The notes beneath the pieces were generated by a model. It did not search any database. It was not told the DNA's origin and saw nothing but the letters and a program-made list of their open reading frames with translations. A DNA stretch of 64,000 nt from Branchiostoma floridae. Lineage: Eukaryota; Chordata; Leptocardii; Amphioxiformes; Branchiostomatidae. Made by a program: the position numbers and the translations under genes. Where the stretch lies: the NCBI RefSeq assembly GCF_000003815.2, contig NC_049991.1, forward strand, positions 3,084,068 through 3,148,067, read 5' to 3'. Positions 10,862 to 46,469 of this stretch are shown here, in pieces. The number at the start of each line of letters is the position of its first letter. Positions within the stretch are counted from its first letter, which is position 1.

Positions 10862-13800
10862 AAAATGTTCGGATACTTCCTTCTCGAGATATTCTTGACC
10901 ATACGGGCTCTGTTTAGGCGCAACCGCTAGCTCCTCCTTCTAAACACCGCCTGTCACGGCACCGGGTAGGGGGGTGACTTAATAACGCGATTGTAGCTTA
11001 GACTTTAAGTTCCGACCCGGCAAACTTGGTATGGTTGGAAAGGGCGCATAGCAAGGAATCGAAAGGTGAAAACCGCAAAATGTTCGGATACTTCCTTCTC
11101 GTGATATTCTTAACCATACGGGCTCTGTTTTGGCGCAACCGCTAGCTCCTCCTTCTAAACACCGCCTGTCACGGCACCGGGTTAGGGGGGAGGGGGTGAC
11201 TTAATAACGCGATTGTAGCTTAGACTTTAAGTTCCGGCCCGACAAACTTGGTATGGTTGGAAAGGGCGCATAGCAAGGAATCGAAAGGTGAAAACCGCAA
11301 AATGTTCGGATACTTCCTTCTCGAGATATTCTTGACCATACAGGCTCTGTTTAGGCGCAACCGCTAGCTCCTCCTTCTAAACACCGCCTGTCACGGCACC
11401 TCGTATGGGGGTGACTTAATAACGCGATTGTAGCTTAGACTTTAAGTTCCGGCAAACTTGGTATGGTTGGAAAGGGCGCATAGCAAGGAATCGAAAGGTG
11501 AAAACCGCAAAATGTTCGGATACTTCCTTCTCGAGATATTCTTGACCATACGGGCTCTGTTTAGGCGCAACCGCTAGCTCCTCCTTCTAAACACCGCCTG
11601 TCACGGCACCGGGTAGGGGGTGACTTAAAAACGCGATTGTAGCTTAGACTTTAAGTTCCGGCCCGGCAAACTTGGTATGGTTGGAAAGGGCGCATAGCAA
11701 GGAATCGAAAGGTGAAAACCGCAAAATGTTCGGATACTTCCTTCTCGAGATATTCTTGACCATACGGGCTCTGTTTAGGCGCAACCGCTAGCTCCTCCTA
11801 AACACCGCCTGTCACGGCACCAGGTAGGGGGGTGACTTAATAACGCGATTGTAGCTTAGACTTTACGTTCCGGCCCGGCAAACTTGGTATGGTTAGAAAG
11901 GTCGCATAGCAAGGAATCGAAAGGTGAAGACCGCAAAATGTTCGGATACTTCCTTCTCGAGATATTCTTGACCATACGGGCTCTGTTTAGGCGCAACCGC
12001 TAGCTCCTCCTTCTAAACACCGCCTGTCACGGCACCTCGTAAGGGGGTGACTTAATAACGCGATTGTAGCTTAGACTTTAAGTTCCGTCCCGGCAAACTT
12101 GGTATGGTTGGAAAGGGCGCATAGCAAGGAATCGAAAGGTGAAGACCGCAAAATGTTCGGATACTTCCTTCTCGAGATATTCTTGACCATACAGGCTCTG
12201 TTTAGGCGCAACCGCTAGCTCCTCCTTCTAAACACCGCCTGTCACGGCACCGGGTAGGGGGTGACTTAATAACGCGATTGTAGCTTAGACTTTAAGTTCC
12301 GACCCGGCAAACTTGNNNNNNNNNNNNNNNNNNNNNNNNNNNNNNNNNNNNNNNNNNNNNNNNNNNNNNNNNNNNNNNNNNNNNNNNNNNNNNNNNNNNN
12401 NNNNNNNNNNNNNNNNNNNNNNNNNNNNNNNNNNNNNNNNNNNNNNNNNNNNNNNNNNNNNNNNNNNNNNNNNNNNNNNNNNNNNNNNNNNNNNNNNNNN
12501 NNNNNNNNNNNNNNNNNNNNNNNNNNNNNNNNNNNNNNNNNNNNNNNNNNNNNNNNNNNNNNNNNNNNNNNNNNNNNNNNNNNNNNNNNNNNNNNNNNNN
12601 NNNNNNNNNNNNNNNNNNNNCAGGCTCTGTTAAGGCGCAACCGCTAGCTCCTCCTTCTAAACACCGCCAGTCACGGCACCGGGTAGGGGGGGTGACTTAA
12701 TAACGCGATTGTAGCTTAGACTTTAAGTTCCGGCAAACTTGGTATGGTTGGAAAGGGCGCATAGCAAGGAATCGAAAGGTGAAAACCGCAAAATGTTCGG
12801 ATACTTCCTTCTCGAGATATTCTTGACCATACAGGCTCTGTTTAGGCGCAACCGCTAGCTCCTCCTTCTAAACACCGCCTGTCACGGCACCGGGTTGGGG
12901 GGTGACTTAATAACGCAATTGTAGCTTAGACTTTAAGTTCCGACCCGGCAAACTTGGTATGGTTGGAAAGGGCGCATAGCAAGGAATCGAAAGGTGTAAA
13001 CCGCAAAATGTTCGGATACTTCCTTCTCAAGACATTATTGACCATTCGGGCTCTGTTTAGGCGCAACCGCTAGCTCCTCCTTCTAAACACCGCATGTCAC
13101 GGCACCGGTTAGGGGGTGACTTAATAACGCGATTGTAGCTTAGACGTTAAGTTCCGGCCCGGCAAACTTGGTATGGTTGGAAAGGGCGCATAGCAAGGAA
13201 TCGAAAGGTGAAAACCGCAAAATGTTCGGATACTTCCTTCTCGAGATATTCTGGACCATACAGGCTCTGTTTAGGCGCAACCGCTAGCTCCTCCTTCTAG
13301 ACACCGCCTGTCACGGCACCGGCTAGGGGGTGACTTAATAACGCGATTGTAGCTTAGACTTTAAGTTCCGACCCGGCAAATTTGGTATGGTTGGAAAGGG
13401 CGCATAGCAAGGAATCGAAAGGTGAAAACCGCAAAATGTTCGGATACTTCCTTCTCGAGATATTCTTGACCATACAGGCTCTGTTTAGGCGCAACCGCTA
13501 GCTCCTCCTTCTAAACACCGCCTGTCACGGCACCGGGTAGGGGGCCCGGGGGTGACTTAATAAAGCGATTGTAGCTTAGACTTTAAGTTCCGACCCGGCA
13601 AACTTGGTTTGGTTGGAAAGGGCGCATAGCAAGGAATCGAAAGGTGAAAACCGCAAAATGTTCGGATACTTCCTTCTCGAGATATTCTTGACAATACAGG
13701 CTCTGTTTAGGCGCAACCGCTAGCTCCTCCTTCTAAACACCGCCAGTCACGGCACCGGGTAGGGGGGGTGACTTAATAACGCGATTGTAGCTTAGACTTT

Positions 13801-15580
13801 AAGTTCCGGCAAAATTGGTATGGTTGGAAAGGGCGCATAGCAAGGAATCGAAAGGTGAAAACCGCAAAATGTTCGGATACTTCCTTCTCGAGATATTCTT
13901 GACCATACAGGCTCTGTTTAGGCGCAACCGCTTGCTCCTCCTTCTAAACACCGCCTGTCGCGGCACCGGGTAGGGGGGTGACTTAATAACGCGATTGTAG
14001 CTTAGACTTTAAGTTCCGGCCCGGCCAACTTGGTATGGTTGGAAAGGGCGCATAGCAAGGAATCGAAAGGTGAAAACCACAAAATGTTCGGATACTTCCT
14101 TCTCGAGATATTCTTGACCATACAGGCTCTGTTTAGGCGCAACCGCTAGCTCCTCCTTCTAAACACCGCCTGTCACGGCACCGGGTTGGGGGGTGACTTA
14201 ATAACGCGATTGTAGCTTAGACTTTAAGTTCCGACCCGGCAAACTTGGTATGGTTGGAAAGGGCGCATAGCAAGGAATCGAAAGGTGTAAACCGCAAAAT
14301 GTTCGGATACTTCCTTCTCAAGACATTATTGACCATTCGGGCTCTGTTTAGGCGCAACCGCTAGCTCCTCCTTCTAAACACCGCCTGTCACGGCACCGGG
14401 TAGGGGGTGACTTAATAACGCGATTGTAGCTTAGACGTTAAGTTCCGGCCCGGCAAACTTGGTATGGTTGGAAAGGGCGCATAGCAAGGAATCGAAAGGT
14501 GAAAACCGCAAAATGTTCGGATACTTCCTTCTCGAGATATTCTTGACCATACAGGCTCTGTTTAGGCGCAACCGCTAGCTCCTCCTTCTAAACACCGCCT
14601 GTCACGGCACCGGGTAGGGGGTGACTTAATAACGCGATTGTAGCTTAGACTTTAAGTTCCGACCCGGCAAATTTGGTATGGTTGGAAAGGGCGCATAGCA
14701 AGGAATCGAAAGGTGAAAACCGCAAAATGTTCGGATACTTCCTTCTCGAGATATTCTTGACCATACAGGCTCTGTTTAGGCGCAACCGCTAGCTCCTCCT
14801 TTCTAACACCGCCTGTCACGGCACCGGGTTGGGGGGGGGGGTGACTTAATAACGCGATTGTAGCTTAGACTTTAAGTTCCGACCCGGCAAACTTGGTATG
14901 GTTGGAAAGGGCGCATAGCAAGGAATCGAAAGGTGAAAACCGCAAAATGTTCGGATACTTCCTTCTCGAGATATTCTTGACCATACGGGCTCTGTTTAGG
15001 CGCAACCGCTAGCTCCTCCTTCTAAACACCGCCTGTCACGGCACCAGGTAGGGGGGTGACTTAATAACGCGATTGTAGCTTAGACGTTAACTTCCGGCCC
15101 GGCAAACTTGGTATGGTTGGAAAGGGCGCATAGCAAGGAATCGAAAGGTGAAAACCGCAAAATGTTCGGATACTTCCTTCTCGAGATATTCTTGACCATA
15201 CAGGCTCTGTTTAGGCGCAACCGCTAGCTCCTCCTTCTAAACACCGCCTGTCACGGCACCGGGTAGGGGGGTGATTTAATAACGCGATTGTAGCTTAGAC
15301 TTTAAGTTCCGGCCCGGCAAACTTGGTATGGTTGGAAAGGTCGCATAGCAAGGAATCGAAAAGTGAAAACCGCAAAATGTTCGGATACTTCCTTCTCGAG
15401 ATATTCTTGACCATACGGGCTCTGTTTAGGCGCAACCGCTAGCTCCTCCTTCTAAACACCGCCTGTCACGGCACCGGGTAGGAGGGTGACTTATTGTAGC
15501 TTAGACTTTAAGTTCCGGCCCGGCAAACTTGGTATGGTTGGAAAGGGCGCATAGCAAGGAATCGAAAGGTGAAAACTGCT
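10862..15580. repeat. Satellite array, ~217-bp monomer
   Basis: Twenty monomers start with AATGTTCGGATACTTCCTTC at about 10,865, 11,081, 11,302, 11,512, 11,727, 11,938 and 12,153, then 12,793 through 15,388. Room remains for two or three more in the N gap. Spacing is 210-222 bp and identity is very high; most length variation is in the G-run after CACCGG. Some variants recur with their neighbours: ctcaagacattattgaccattcggg is at 13,026 and 14,317, and cgccagtcacgg at 12,665 and 13,741. This indicates block duplication of five or six monomers. There are no ORFs. Confidence 0.95.
12316..12620. other. Assembly gap (305 N) inside the satellite
   Basis: A run of N within the tandem array. The true length is uncertain because arrays like this often collapse in assembly. 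Confidence 0.99.
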
Positions 15581-16665
15581 AGCCTTAGTCGTAAGTCGGG
15601 GGTAGGGTGATGCCTTAATGTCGCGAATAAACCTTTTGCGTCAAGTTCGGCGGGGCAAACTTTATATCATTAGATAGATCTCATTGTAGGCTATTTATTG
15701 ATGAAAACCGCAGTTCAATCGGATACATCCTTGTCGAGATATTCCTGATCGTTTGCGCTCTAGTCGTGACCTAACCGCTAGCCTTAGGCCTAAGTCGGGG
15801 TAGGGTGATGCCTTAATCATAGTTAATGTCGCGTTTAAAACTTTTGCGTCAAGTTCCGGTGGGGCAAACTTTATATCAATAGATAGGTCTCATTGTAGGC
15901 TATTGGTTGATAAAATCCGCAGTTCAATCGGATACATCCTTCTCAATATATTCTTTAGTATACGGGCTCTGTTTAGGCGCAACCGCTAGCTCTTTTTTTG
16001 AAACACCGCCTGTCTGGGCACCAGGTAGGGGGTGACTTAAGACTGCGATTTTAGCTTAGGGTTCAAGTTCTGGCCTGGCAAACTTGGTACCGTTGAAAAG
16101 GTCCCTTAGTAAGGAATCGATATATGAAAACCGCAAAATATTCGGATACTTCCTTCTCGATATATTCTTGATTATACGGGCTCTGTTTAGGCGCAACCGC
16201 CAGCTCCTTTTTTGAAACACCGCCTGTCAGGGCACCAGGTAGGGGGTGACTTAAGACTGTGATTGTTGCTTGGGGTTCAAGGTCCGGCCTGGCAAAGTTG
16301 GTACCGTTGGAAAGGTCTCTTAGTAAGGAATCGAAAGATGAAAACCGTACTTCTCGAGATATTCTTGAGTATACGGGCTCTGTTTAGGCGCAACCGCTAG
16401 CTCCTTTTTTTGAAACACTGCCTGTCACGGCAACGGGTAGGAGGGTGACTTAAGACTGCGATTGTAGTTTAGGGTTCAAGTTCCGGCCTGGCAAACTTGG
16501 TATCGTTGGAAAGGTCCCTTAGTAAGGAATCGATAGATGAAAACCGCAAAATGTTCGGATACTTCCTTCTCGAGATATTCTTGGGTATACGGGCTCTGTT
16601 TAGGCGCAACCGCTAGCTCCTTTTTTTGAACTACACCGTCTGTCACGGGACCGGGTAGGGGTGCT
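15581..16665. repeat. Diverged satellite monomers at array edge
   Basis: Monomers continue with steadily lower similarity, retaining blocks such as gggctctgtttaggcgcaaccgc and aacaccgcctgtc. Identity decays outward from a homogenised core, as expected when unequal exchange acts mainly in the centre. Confidence 0.85.
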
Positions 16666-17400
16666 GTAATATCCCGGAAGTGCGCAGTTATCTCCCTAAC
16701 TTTTGCTACCTATTGCTTGGTAATCAATATAGCTGAGCATAGATTTCCCGAAAAGTATGGGTTGTGTTATTTTTGTGCGAGGTCCCTCCGGGGAGTAATT
16801 AGTCGGCCAGCAAAACAATTTTTGTATTAGACCGCTGTTATCTGTCCACGAGTATTCCTATGCAATTCAAGTGATTAAAGTAACGCACACTTTGTAACGT
16901 GTGAAAGTTAAGGATATTCCGCGTCAATGGTGCAAAAAGAGCTTTCCGGGTCCCCGACTTGTTCAGTTAATCCGAATAGGTTTCAAGCCCTGTAGAAAAG
17001 TAACAAAGTAATTTTCAGTACTCAGGTGACCTTCCGCTATCTGTCCACGAGTATTCCTATGCAATTCAAGTGATTAAAGTAACGCGCACTTTGCAATCTT
17101 GATGCCATAATTTATAACGTGTGAAAGTTAAGGATATTCAGTATCAATGTTGAAAAAAAGGTGCCCCGGGTCCCCGACTTGCGCTAAATCCGAATAGGTT
17201 TCAAGCCCTGTAGAAAAGTAATTTTCAGTACTCAGATGACTTTCCGCTATCTGTCCACGAGTATTCCTATGCAATTCAAGTGATTAAAGTAACGCAAACT
17301 TTGTAATCTTGATGCCATAACGTGTGAAAGTTAAGGATATTCCGCGTCTATGGTGAAAAAAAAGAGCTTTCCGGGTCCCCGACTTGCGCTTAATCCGAAT
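16666..17400. repeat. Second tandem repeat, ~185-212 bp period, three copies
   Basis: ctgtccacgagtattcctat and the following gcaattcaagtgattaaagt recur at about 16,853, 17,038 and 17,250, followed each time by a gtgtgaaagttaaggatatt block. The sequence is unrelated to the main satellite except in position. Confidence 0.75.
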
Positions 17401-17491
17401 GTATGCAGGGACTATACTATTCAAGCATTTCGCCTAGGCGTCAACCAAGAAGAATAGGAGGACGACGCGGAAACTGTTACTCCTACTCCAA

Positions 17492-17830
17492 GTGTTGAGA
17501 TACGAGGACAAGGGGCAGCGGTGGAGTCAAGACCGACATCGATCGCGTGGAAACGACGACAGGGCCGCTGGGGAGCTCGTGCCTCTCAAATCCAAGCGCA
17601 GACGTGTCTATAACTATGCTTTTCAGGAAAATTGGCACAAGAATCAGCCGTGGCTTCGTCACATCGGGGAAGAAGACCATGAGAAGATCGTGTACGCGTC
17701 TGTTTATAGGTCTTTACAGTTTGCACCTGGGGGAAATACGCACCCTTTGTCGATGGTGTAAAAGTATGAAAATCACCGTGTGACGGTTCACGGAGCCTCC
17801 GATACACTCACAGTTGCCGAGAAAAAAAAG
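17492..17830 (+). pseudogene. Possible remnant of a BED/TTF-type zinc-finger (hAT-related) gene
   Basis: An ORF with KSKRRR followed by an F-Q-E-N-W-H-K-N-x-P-W-L pattern resembles the N-terminal motif of ZNF862/KIAA1586-like, hAT-derived proteins. An HRVTVHGAS-like block follows in another frame after a stop at 17,759-17,761. The expected zinc-binding cysteines are absent. I treat it as a decayed fragment, and it may be chance. Confidence 0.25.
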
Positions 17831-18599
17831 CCAGAACTACCGTGTCAGGTTCGTAATAAATTCCAATTTCCCGTCAAAATGCATTTTAAATCGTACAAGG
17901 TCTGGGTGATCCCGAGTTTGAAAGCATTGCAAAGTACTATCTTTAATAAAAGTGAATGTTAGCGAACAGTTCTCTTGTCATGCTTGTTCACATATCATTA
18001 ACGTTACCTACAACACCAGTTGAACCTTTTAAATTTAAAACTTTTCTCACGCGCTTTCATCAACAATACAGGCGTAAAGGGAACATTCTGTTTGCTACAA
18101 CATCGTGCAGGAAAACGCATATATTTTCTTTAAACCATCGTAGCTTTGCTCATCTTTTGGGGGCTACAGAGATCAAATGCTAGTCGCACTTCGGAGTGTT
18201 GCAGAAGGTAGAAAGTTGAGCCGATTATGTGTCTGTTTCATGTAAATACGCTATCTACGGGTCATTAACCCTTACCTTGCGTTGTTCCGTATCATTTAGG
18301 TCCTCGATTAAAAGGCTGACAGTTAACGTCGCCTTTTCTCAACCCTTCTCTTAGCAATCATATTTTGGCATCCAAAAACTATTTTTTCTTCTAATTAGTT
18401 TGAAGTTGTTCATGATTTGGCACCGGACGCATACATATATACAAATAGTACCGGTAACCATAGGCTTTCTTTCCATCAAAACTAAGCTGTTTTTCTAAGA
18501 TTCCAGTCCCATCGTGGACACATATCAGCCTCCCTTCTTAATTTTTTTTTGGGCTGAAACGCATTGACGTATGCCTGGCTGGAACGCTGGGTGGGAACC

Positions 18600-18845
18600 T
18601 TAAGGTTGCGATTCAAACTTCGGGCTCAAGTTCCGGCCGGGCAAACTTTGTATCATTAGAAAGGTCTCTTTGTGCGCTATTGAAAGATGAAAATCGATTT
18701 CCAATCGGATGCTTCCTTCTCGACATATTCTTGATCGTATGCACTCTAGTCGTGGCCTAACCGCTAGACATATTAATAAGCCGTAAGCCAGGGGTAGGGG
18801 GCTACCTTAAGGTTGCGATTCAAACTTGTTCTGTCAATGAATCCC
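18600..18845. repeat. Isolated decayed satellite monomers
   Basis: Contains gttccggccgggcaaacttt, cttccttctcgacatattcttg and ggcctaaccgctag, which are diverged versions of the main ~217-bp satellite. The array once extended at least 2 kb further. Confidence 0.7.
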
Positions 18846-18947
18846 AAAGTTACTACTTTCTGGGCTTTGACAGCAGGGTAAAGACCTATGCTTTAAGTGT
18901 TAGTAAAATTGATGTTGCCATACGCGATTCAAATTGACATACATCCG

Positions 18948-18953
18948 TTTATT
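18948..18953 (-). promoter_or_regulatory. Candidate polyadenylation signal of gene B (distal)
   Basis: AATAAA on the minus strand. Similarity between the 3' flank of gene B and that of gene A starts about here (18,950 versus 48,476), which would mark the end of a ~1.1-kb 3' UTR. A nearer AATAAA is at 19,962-19,967. Confidence 0.35.
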
Positions 18954-19961
18954 AATGTTCATAAATAATTTACGGTGTATACTCTGAAAAATATATCGTC
19001 TACAGTCGTGTCACAGTCACTAGCGGCCATGGAATAAAAAGCTCGTCAGAACAAACTCATTAAATCGCTCAGACTAATATACAAGCGCACCTTTAGTAAA
19101 TCTTGCTGTTAAAGCTACTTAGTGTACTGGGAAAAAAGTAGATGTATGGTGTATTACCACTGTGATTTTTTTCATATGTGTCAGAACTCAGAACAATAGA
19201 TGCTTTTATATGATACTAGAGGTAAAATACTGAAACGGAAGGTAGGAAATATCCAATTTTTTTCTTACAAATAACAAGTGGGCATTTCATCCTAACGGTA
19301 TCATTCATTAGGAATCAAAACAGCAAAAACAACAAAAAGAAACTCCTCTCTCTCTCTGTCATTAGGTAATACTACATAGCACCTCAATGATTTTGATTTA
19401 TACCAGTAACTGATTTTCGGCAAAAGGTGAAATATGATATTATAGTGCTTCTTTCTTGACTATTTTAAGTTCTACCATACAATAGATATAATTAAATGCT
19501 CTAATGTTCATTACGAGGATAACAAATATACATATGGCTTAACACATTTCCACCACCACAAATCAAAACTGCTTCAAGTACCACTTAAATACATTGAAAG
19601 CATTTTTCTCTCTTACATAACTTTGCCGCAGGTTTTCTCCACTTGCTCTAACTACACATTCAATCACAGCAGCACTGCTATGCACATTTCACTGATGTTT
19701 CAGTCATTGAACTAAGTACAATAATGTACATGTTCATTCAAAAGATTGTTTTTTCCATGGCACAATACACAATCAAACCCCAACAAGTGACCGTTGATAA
19801 CATACCCCGTTACGTATTTATGGTTTCGACCGCATCAGCTGCAACAATATATATCATGCCCATTACATGGACAGTCCAAGACAGACAAATAACGACAAAC
19901 AGGAAAGAAAAGGAAAATATTACTGATAGCTTACCAGGACAATGTACGCACTAATATTATG

Positions 19962-19967
19962 TTTATT
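19962..19967 (-). promoter_or_regulatory. Candidate polyadenylation signal of gene B (proximal)
   Basis: AATAAA on the minus strand, about 80 nt after the stop codon at 20,048. Confidence 0.35.
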
Positions 19968-20047
19968 ATAACACTCACACTGACCAATGCAATGTGCTAG
20001 GAAGTACATACTGTTAATACTGTTAAAACACATAAAATACAGATCTG

Positions 20048-44181
<24,134 letters not shown>

Positions 44182-44214
44182 TTCCACTTATCCAGGGATC
44201 CCCGGGATTGTGTC

Positions 44215-44275
44215 CTGTTAGCGATCGGGCGATACCAAGCGCGGGGGTGACGGTGCAGTTAACTTGCAATACTTA
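44215..44275 (-). promoter_or_regulatory. Conserved promoter/5' UTR element upstream of exon 1a
   Basis: gatcgggcgataccaag and gcgggggtgacggtgcagtt (44,223-44,263 on the plus strand) are repeated upstream of exon 1b at 46,475-46,513. Conservation between two alternative promoters suggests a core promoter or 5' UTR. No TATA box seen. Confidence 0.45.
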
Positions 44276-44439
44276 AAATTCCGCAGGCCACTTCTACATA
44301 AGACATATATGCGCCTGATTTCGGGGGAATATTGTTTCTTCCGGCGCTAACCAACATATCGAAAATAGGAAAAATATGAGGACAAGACAAAGGATTTCCA
44401 GGGTGGCTATTTATCGTAGTGCTACAGAGGTTCGGTTCG

Positions 44440-44937
44440 GTGTGCAAAATAGTGCACACGGATGCATGGGGATTTATCGTACTGCTCAAAAGCTTAGGTG
44501 CGGTGTGCAAAGTTGAAACCGGAAGTGACGATTATCGTACCCAGGACACTCAAATGGAAACCCTGGGAACGACTTTCACTAGATTAGACCATAGTGAGAA
44601 GTACACGATTAGACTTGGCGGGTGTCAAGCCAACCCGTACGATTGCCAAAACCGTGGCCGTGCGACATCACTGTGTGCAGACACCGCAGAAAGAAGTGTT
44701 TGAGTCTGCGTAGTAATGCATTCCATCCGTATTCCACCAAGCTACCACAACGGTCAGGTGTCCATATACACGTAACTTCCGGTTTCAGCTCTGCACACGT
44801 GCTTTGCACACGGCACCTTTATTTATAGTAGTGACAGATATTAGGTGCCGTGTGCAAAACCTAAACCGGAAGTGACGCTCACGTACCCAGGATAGTCACA
44901 TGTATACCCCGGGAACGACATTCACGTGATTAGACTT
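44440..44937. repeat. Fold-back/direct repeat cluster upstream of exon 1a
   Basis: ggtgcggtgtgcaaagttgaaaccggaagtgacg (as separate words at 44,497 and 44,845) recurs directly, and inverted at about 44,775-44,818 (cttccggtttcagctctgca, gctttgcacacggcacc). MITE remnants. Confidence 0.55.
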
Positions 44938-44959
44938 GTCAACTTTCCTGACCAGGGAC

Positions 44960-45477
44960 AAACCTGCGACCACATGGCCATTGTTTTTCTCGGTCCCTTG
45001 GATCTAAGCATTAAGAAATAGTCTATAGCGGCCACCTCTCCAATGCGACCACGGCCACACGATTTCTGGTGCCGTAGATACAGATACACTGCGGACCGTC
45101 GATGTGCGAGGATTTGGAGTTCCCGACAGTGTCATTATGTAGGTAGCGGAAGGTGTGCTTGTCTTGAACGTTAGAGCACAAGTCTTTGTCGGCGAATTTA
45201 CCAACATTTCACATGGCAATATCAAGGAGGTTATATTCAGAATATAACCTCCTTGGCAATATCAATCATTTTCGATAGATATGACTTTGGCAGCGTCAGT
45301 TGAATTTTGCGACGATTGACACAATATTACTTGGTGAGAAAGATGCATGTGTGACTTTTTTCTCGTGGTCAATTGATCAACATTATTCTATATGGCTATA
45401 GTGGCCACTTGTCAATAGCTATAGTGGCCACATTTCTCCAGCCCCTTGAGTGACCGCTATAGACAGGTTTGACTGTA
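44960..45477. mobile_element. pogo/Tigger-like MITE with inner hairpin
   Basis: Right end GCTATAGACAGGTTTGACTG, with repeated ATAGTGGCCAC / GCGGCCACC words, resembles the element at 33,618. The left end is degenerate. An inner near-perfect palindrome CCAAGGAGGTTATATTC / GAATATAACCTCCTTGG lies at 45,223-45,257. Confidence 0.55.
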
Positions 45478-46100
45478 GTCTCTACCAGGCCAGACCGGTC
45501 CGCATTAATACCGGAAACCACAGGGAATCACATGAAGGAGGATGAAATCTACTGAAATACAATATGTTTTAATGAAAAAACATGGCAGGTCGCTATATTT
45601 TGGCAAAGAATGTTGTACATATGGCCCTGGAGTGAAGAAATCGTCATAAAATGCCCTAGACAACAGGCGACGGCTGCCGCTGATTGGGGGCCTACTTAAA
45701 TAATAGCTGTGTAGAGATTCTTGCAAATTAATTTGATGAGGTTGGGCATAGTAGGTTATCATTTGCGAGTAAGTTTGTATGGATTGAACTTTTAATTCTT
45801 GAGATGATTGCATATTTGTTTCCTCAACTCTCCCATCGGATTACATGTATTAGTGGGGGAAATTGTTGCGTCACCCCGCCAGACAGGCCTGGTAGAGACT
45901 AAAACAAACATGGCCGCCGGGCCTGTAGGTCGCCAGTCGTCACGGAAATTTCCTGACGATTTCTTCTTGCCTATGCCACACATAGAATATAATATGCCAA
46001 AATATAGCAACCTGCAATGTTTACTAATCAAAACATACTGTCTAGATTTCTCCGCCCTTCATGTGTTTTTCTGTGATTTCCTATGATTTCCTTTGTCTTC
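45478..46100. repeat. Large imperfect inverted duplication in the 1a-1b interval
   Basis: 45,530-45,690 is an inverted copy of about 45,945-46,090 (for example tatattttggca / tgccaaaatata and atgacgatttcttc in both). It also holds TAGTCTCTACCAGGCC and GGCCTGGTAGAGACTA inverted ends (45,476 and 45,886). Confidence 0.55.
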
Positions 46101-46251
46101 CGGTACTTAGGAGTAGCCATCTTGGAACCCAGGGAGGGTGTATTATGGGAAGTGTGAAAACGACGAATAATGTAGATTACAGCGCTTTTACCATGCATAT
46201 AATAAAGTTAGTCAAGATTTCTTCAAAGCATCCACAAAACCGACTACTCAC

Positions 46252-46305
46252 CCAAAACGTTGACCCACAAAATCGATCCAACGCTGGGTAATGGCTACCT
46301 GCCAT
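46252..46305 (-). CDS. ABCC1: Gene B alternative first exon 1b
   Basis: ATG at 46,305-46,303; 18 codons, MAGSHYPALDRFCGSTFW, then GTGAGT at phase 0. It differs from gene C exon 1 (4,718-4,771) at only two residues, so it looks like the ancestral first exon. Splicing to exon 2 (42,165) gives a 1,543-residue protein. No first exon for another gene lies between it and exon 2 except 1a. Confidence 0.78.
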
Positions 46306-46347
46306 TTTCAATCTTCTGCTCTAATAACGATGGTGTCCTGTCAATCG

Positions 46348-46465
46348 TAGCACAGGCTCCGTGGGTTGCGCACTGACGGACGACTCCCCTAACCATAGCA
46401 TTCTCTCTATTTGGCCAATGTCTGCTATTTGACTAGCGATCCGGCGCGGAGCCTGGTAGAGGCTA
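46348..46465. mobile_element. Short TAGCCTC-family element in the exon 1b promoter
   Basis: TAGCACAGGCTCCGTGG ... GAGCCTGGTAGAGGCTA, 118 bp, similar in inverse to 10,749-10,830. It splits the upstream block that is contiguous ahead of exon 1a (gtgtcctgt... gatcgggcgatacc). Confidence 0.65.
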
Positions 46466-46469
46466 ATTT

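Noticed and set aside
12266-12640. ORFs made of unknown residues
   Set aside because: They are read through the N gap.
10862-16665. Possible CRISPR-like array
   Set aside because: Whole ~217-bp monomers repeat without unique spacers, and the setting is animal DNA. It is a satellite.
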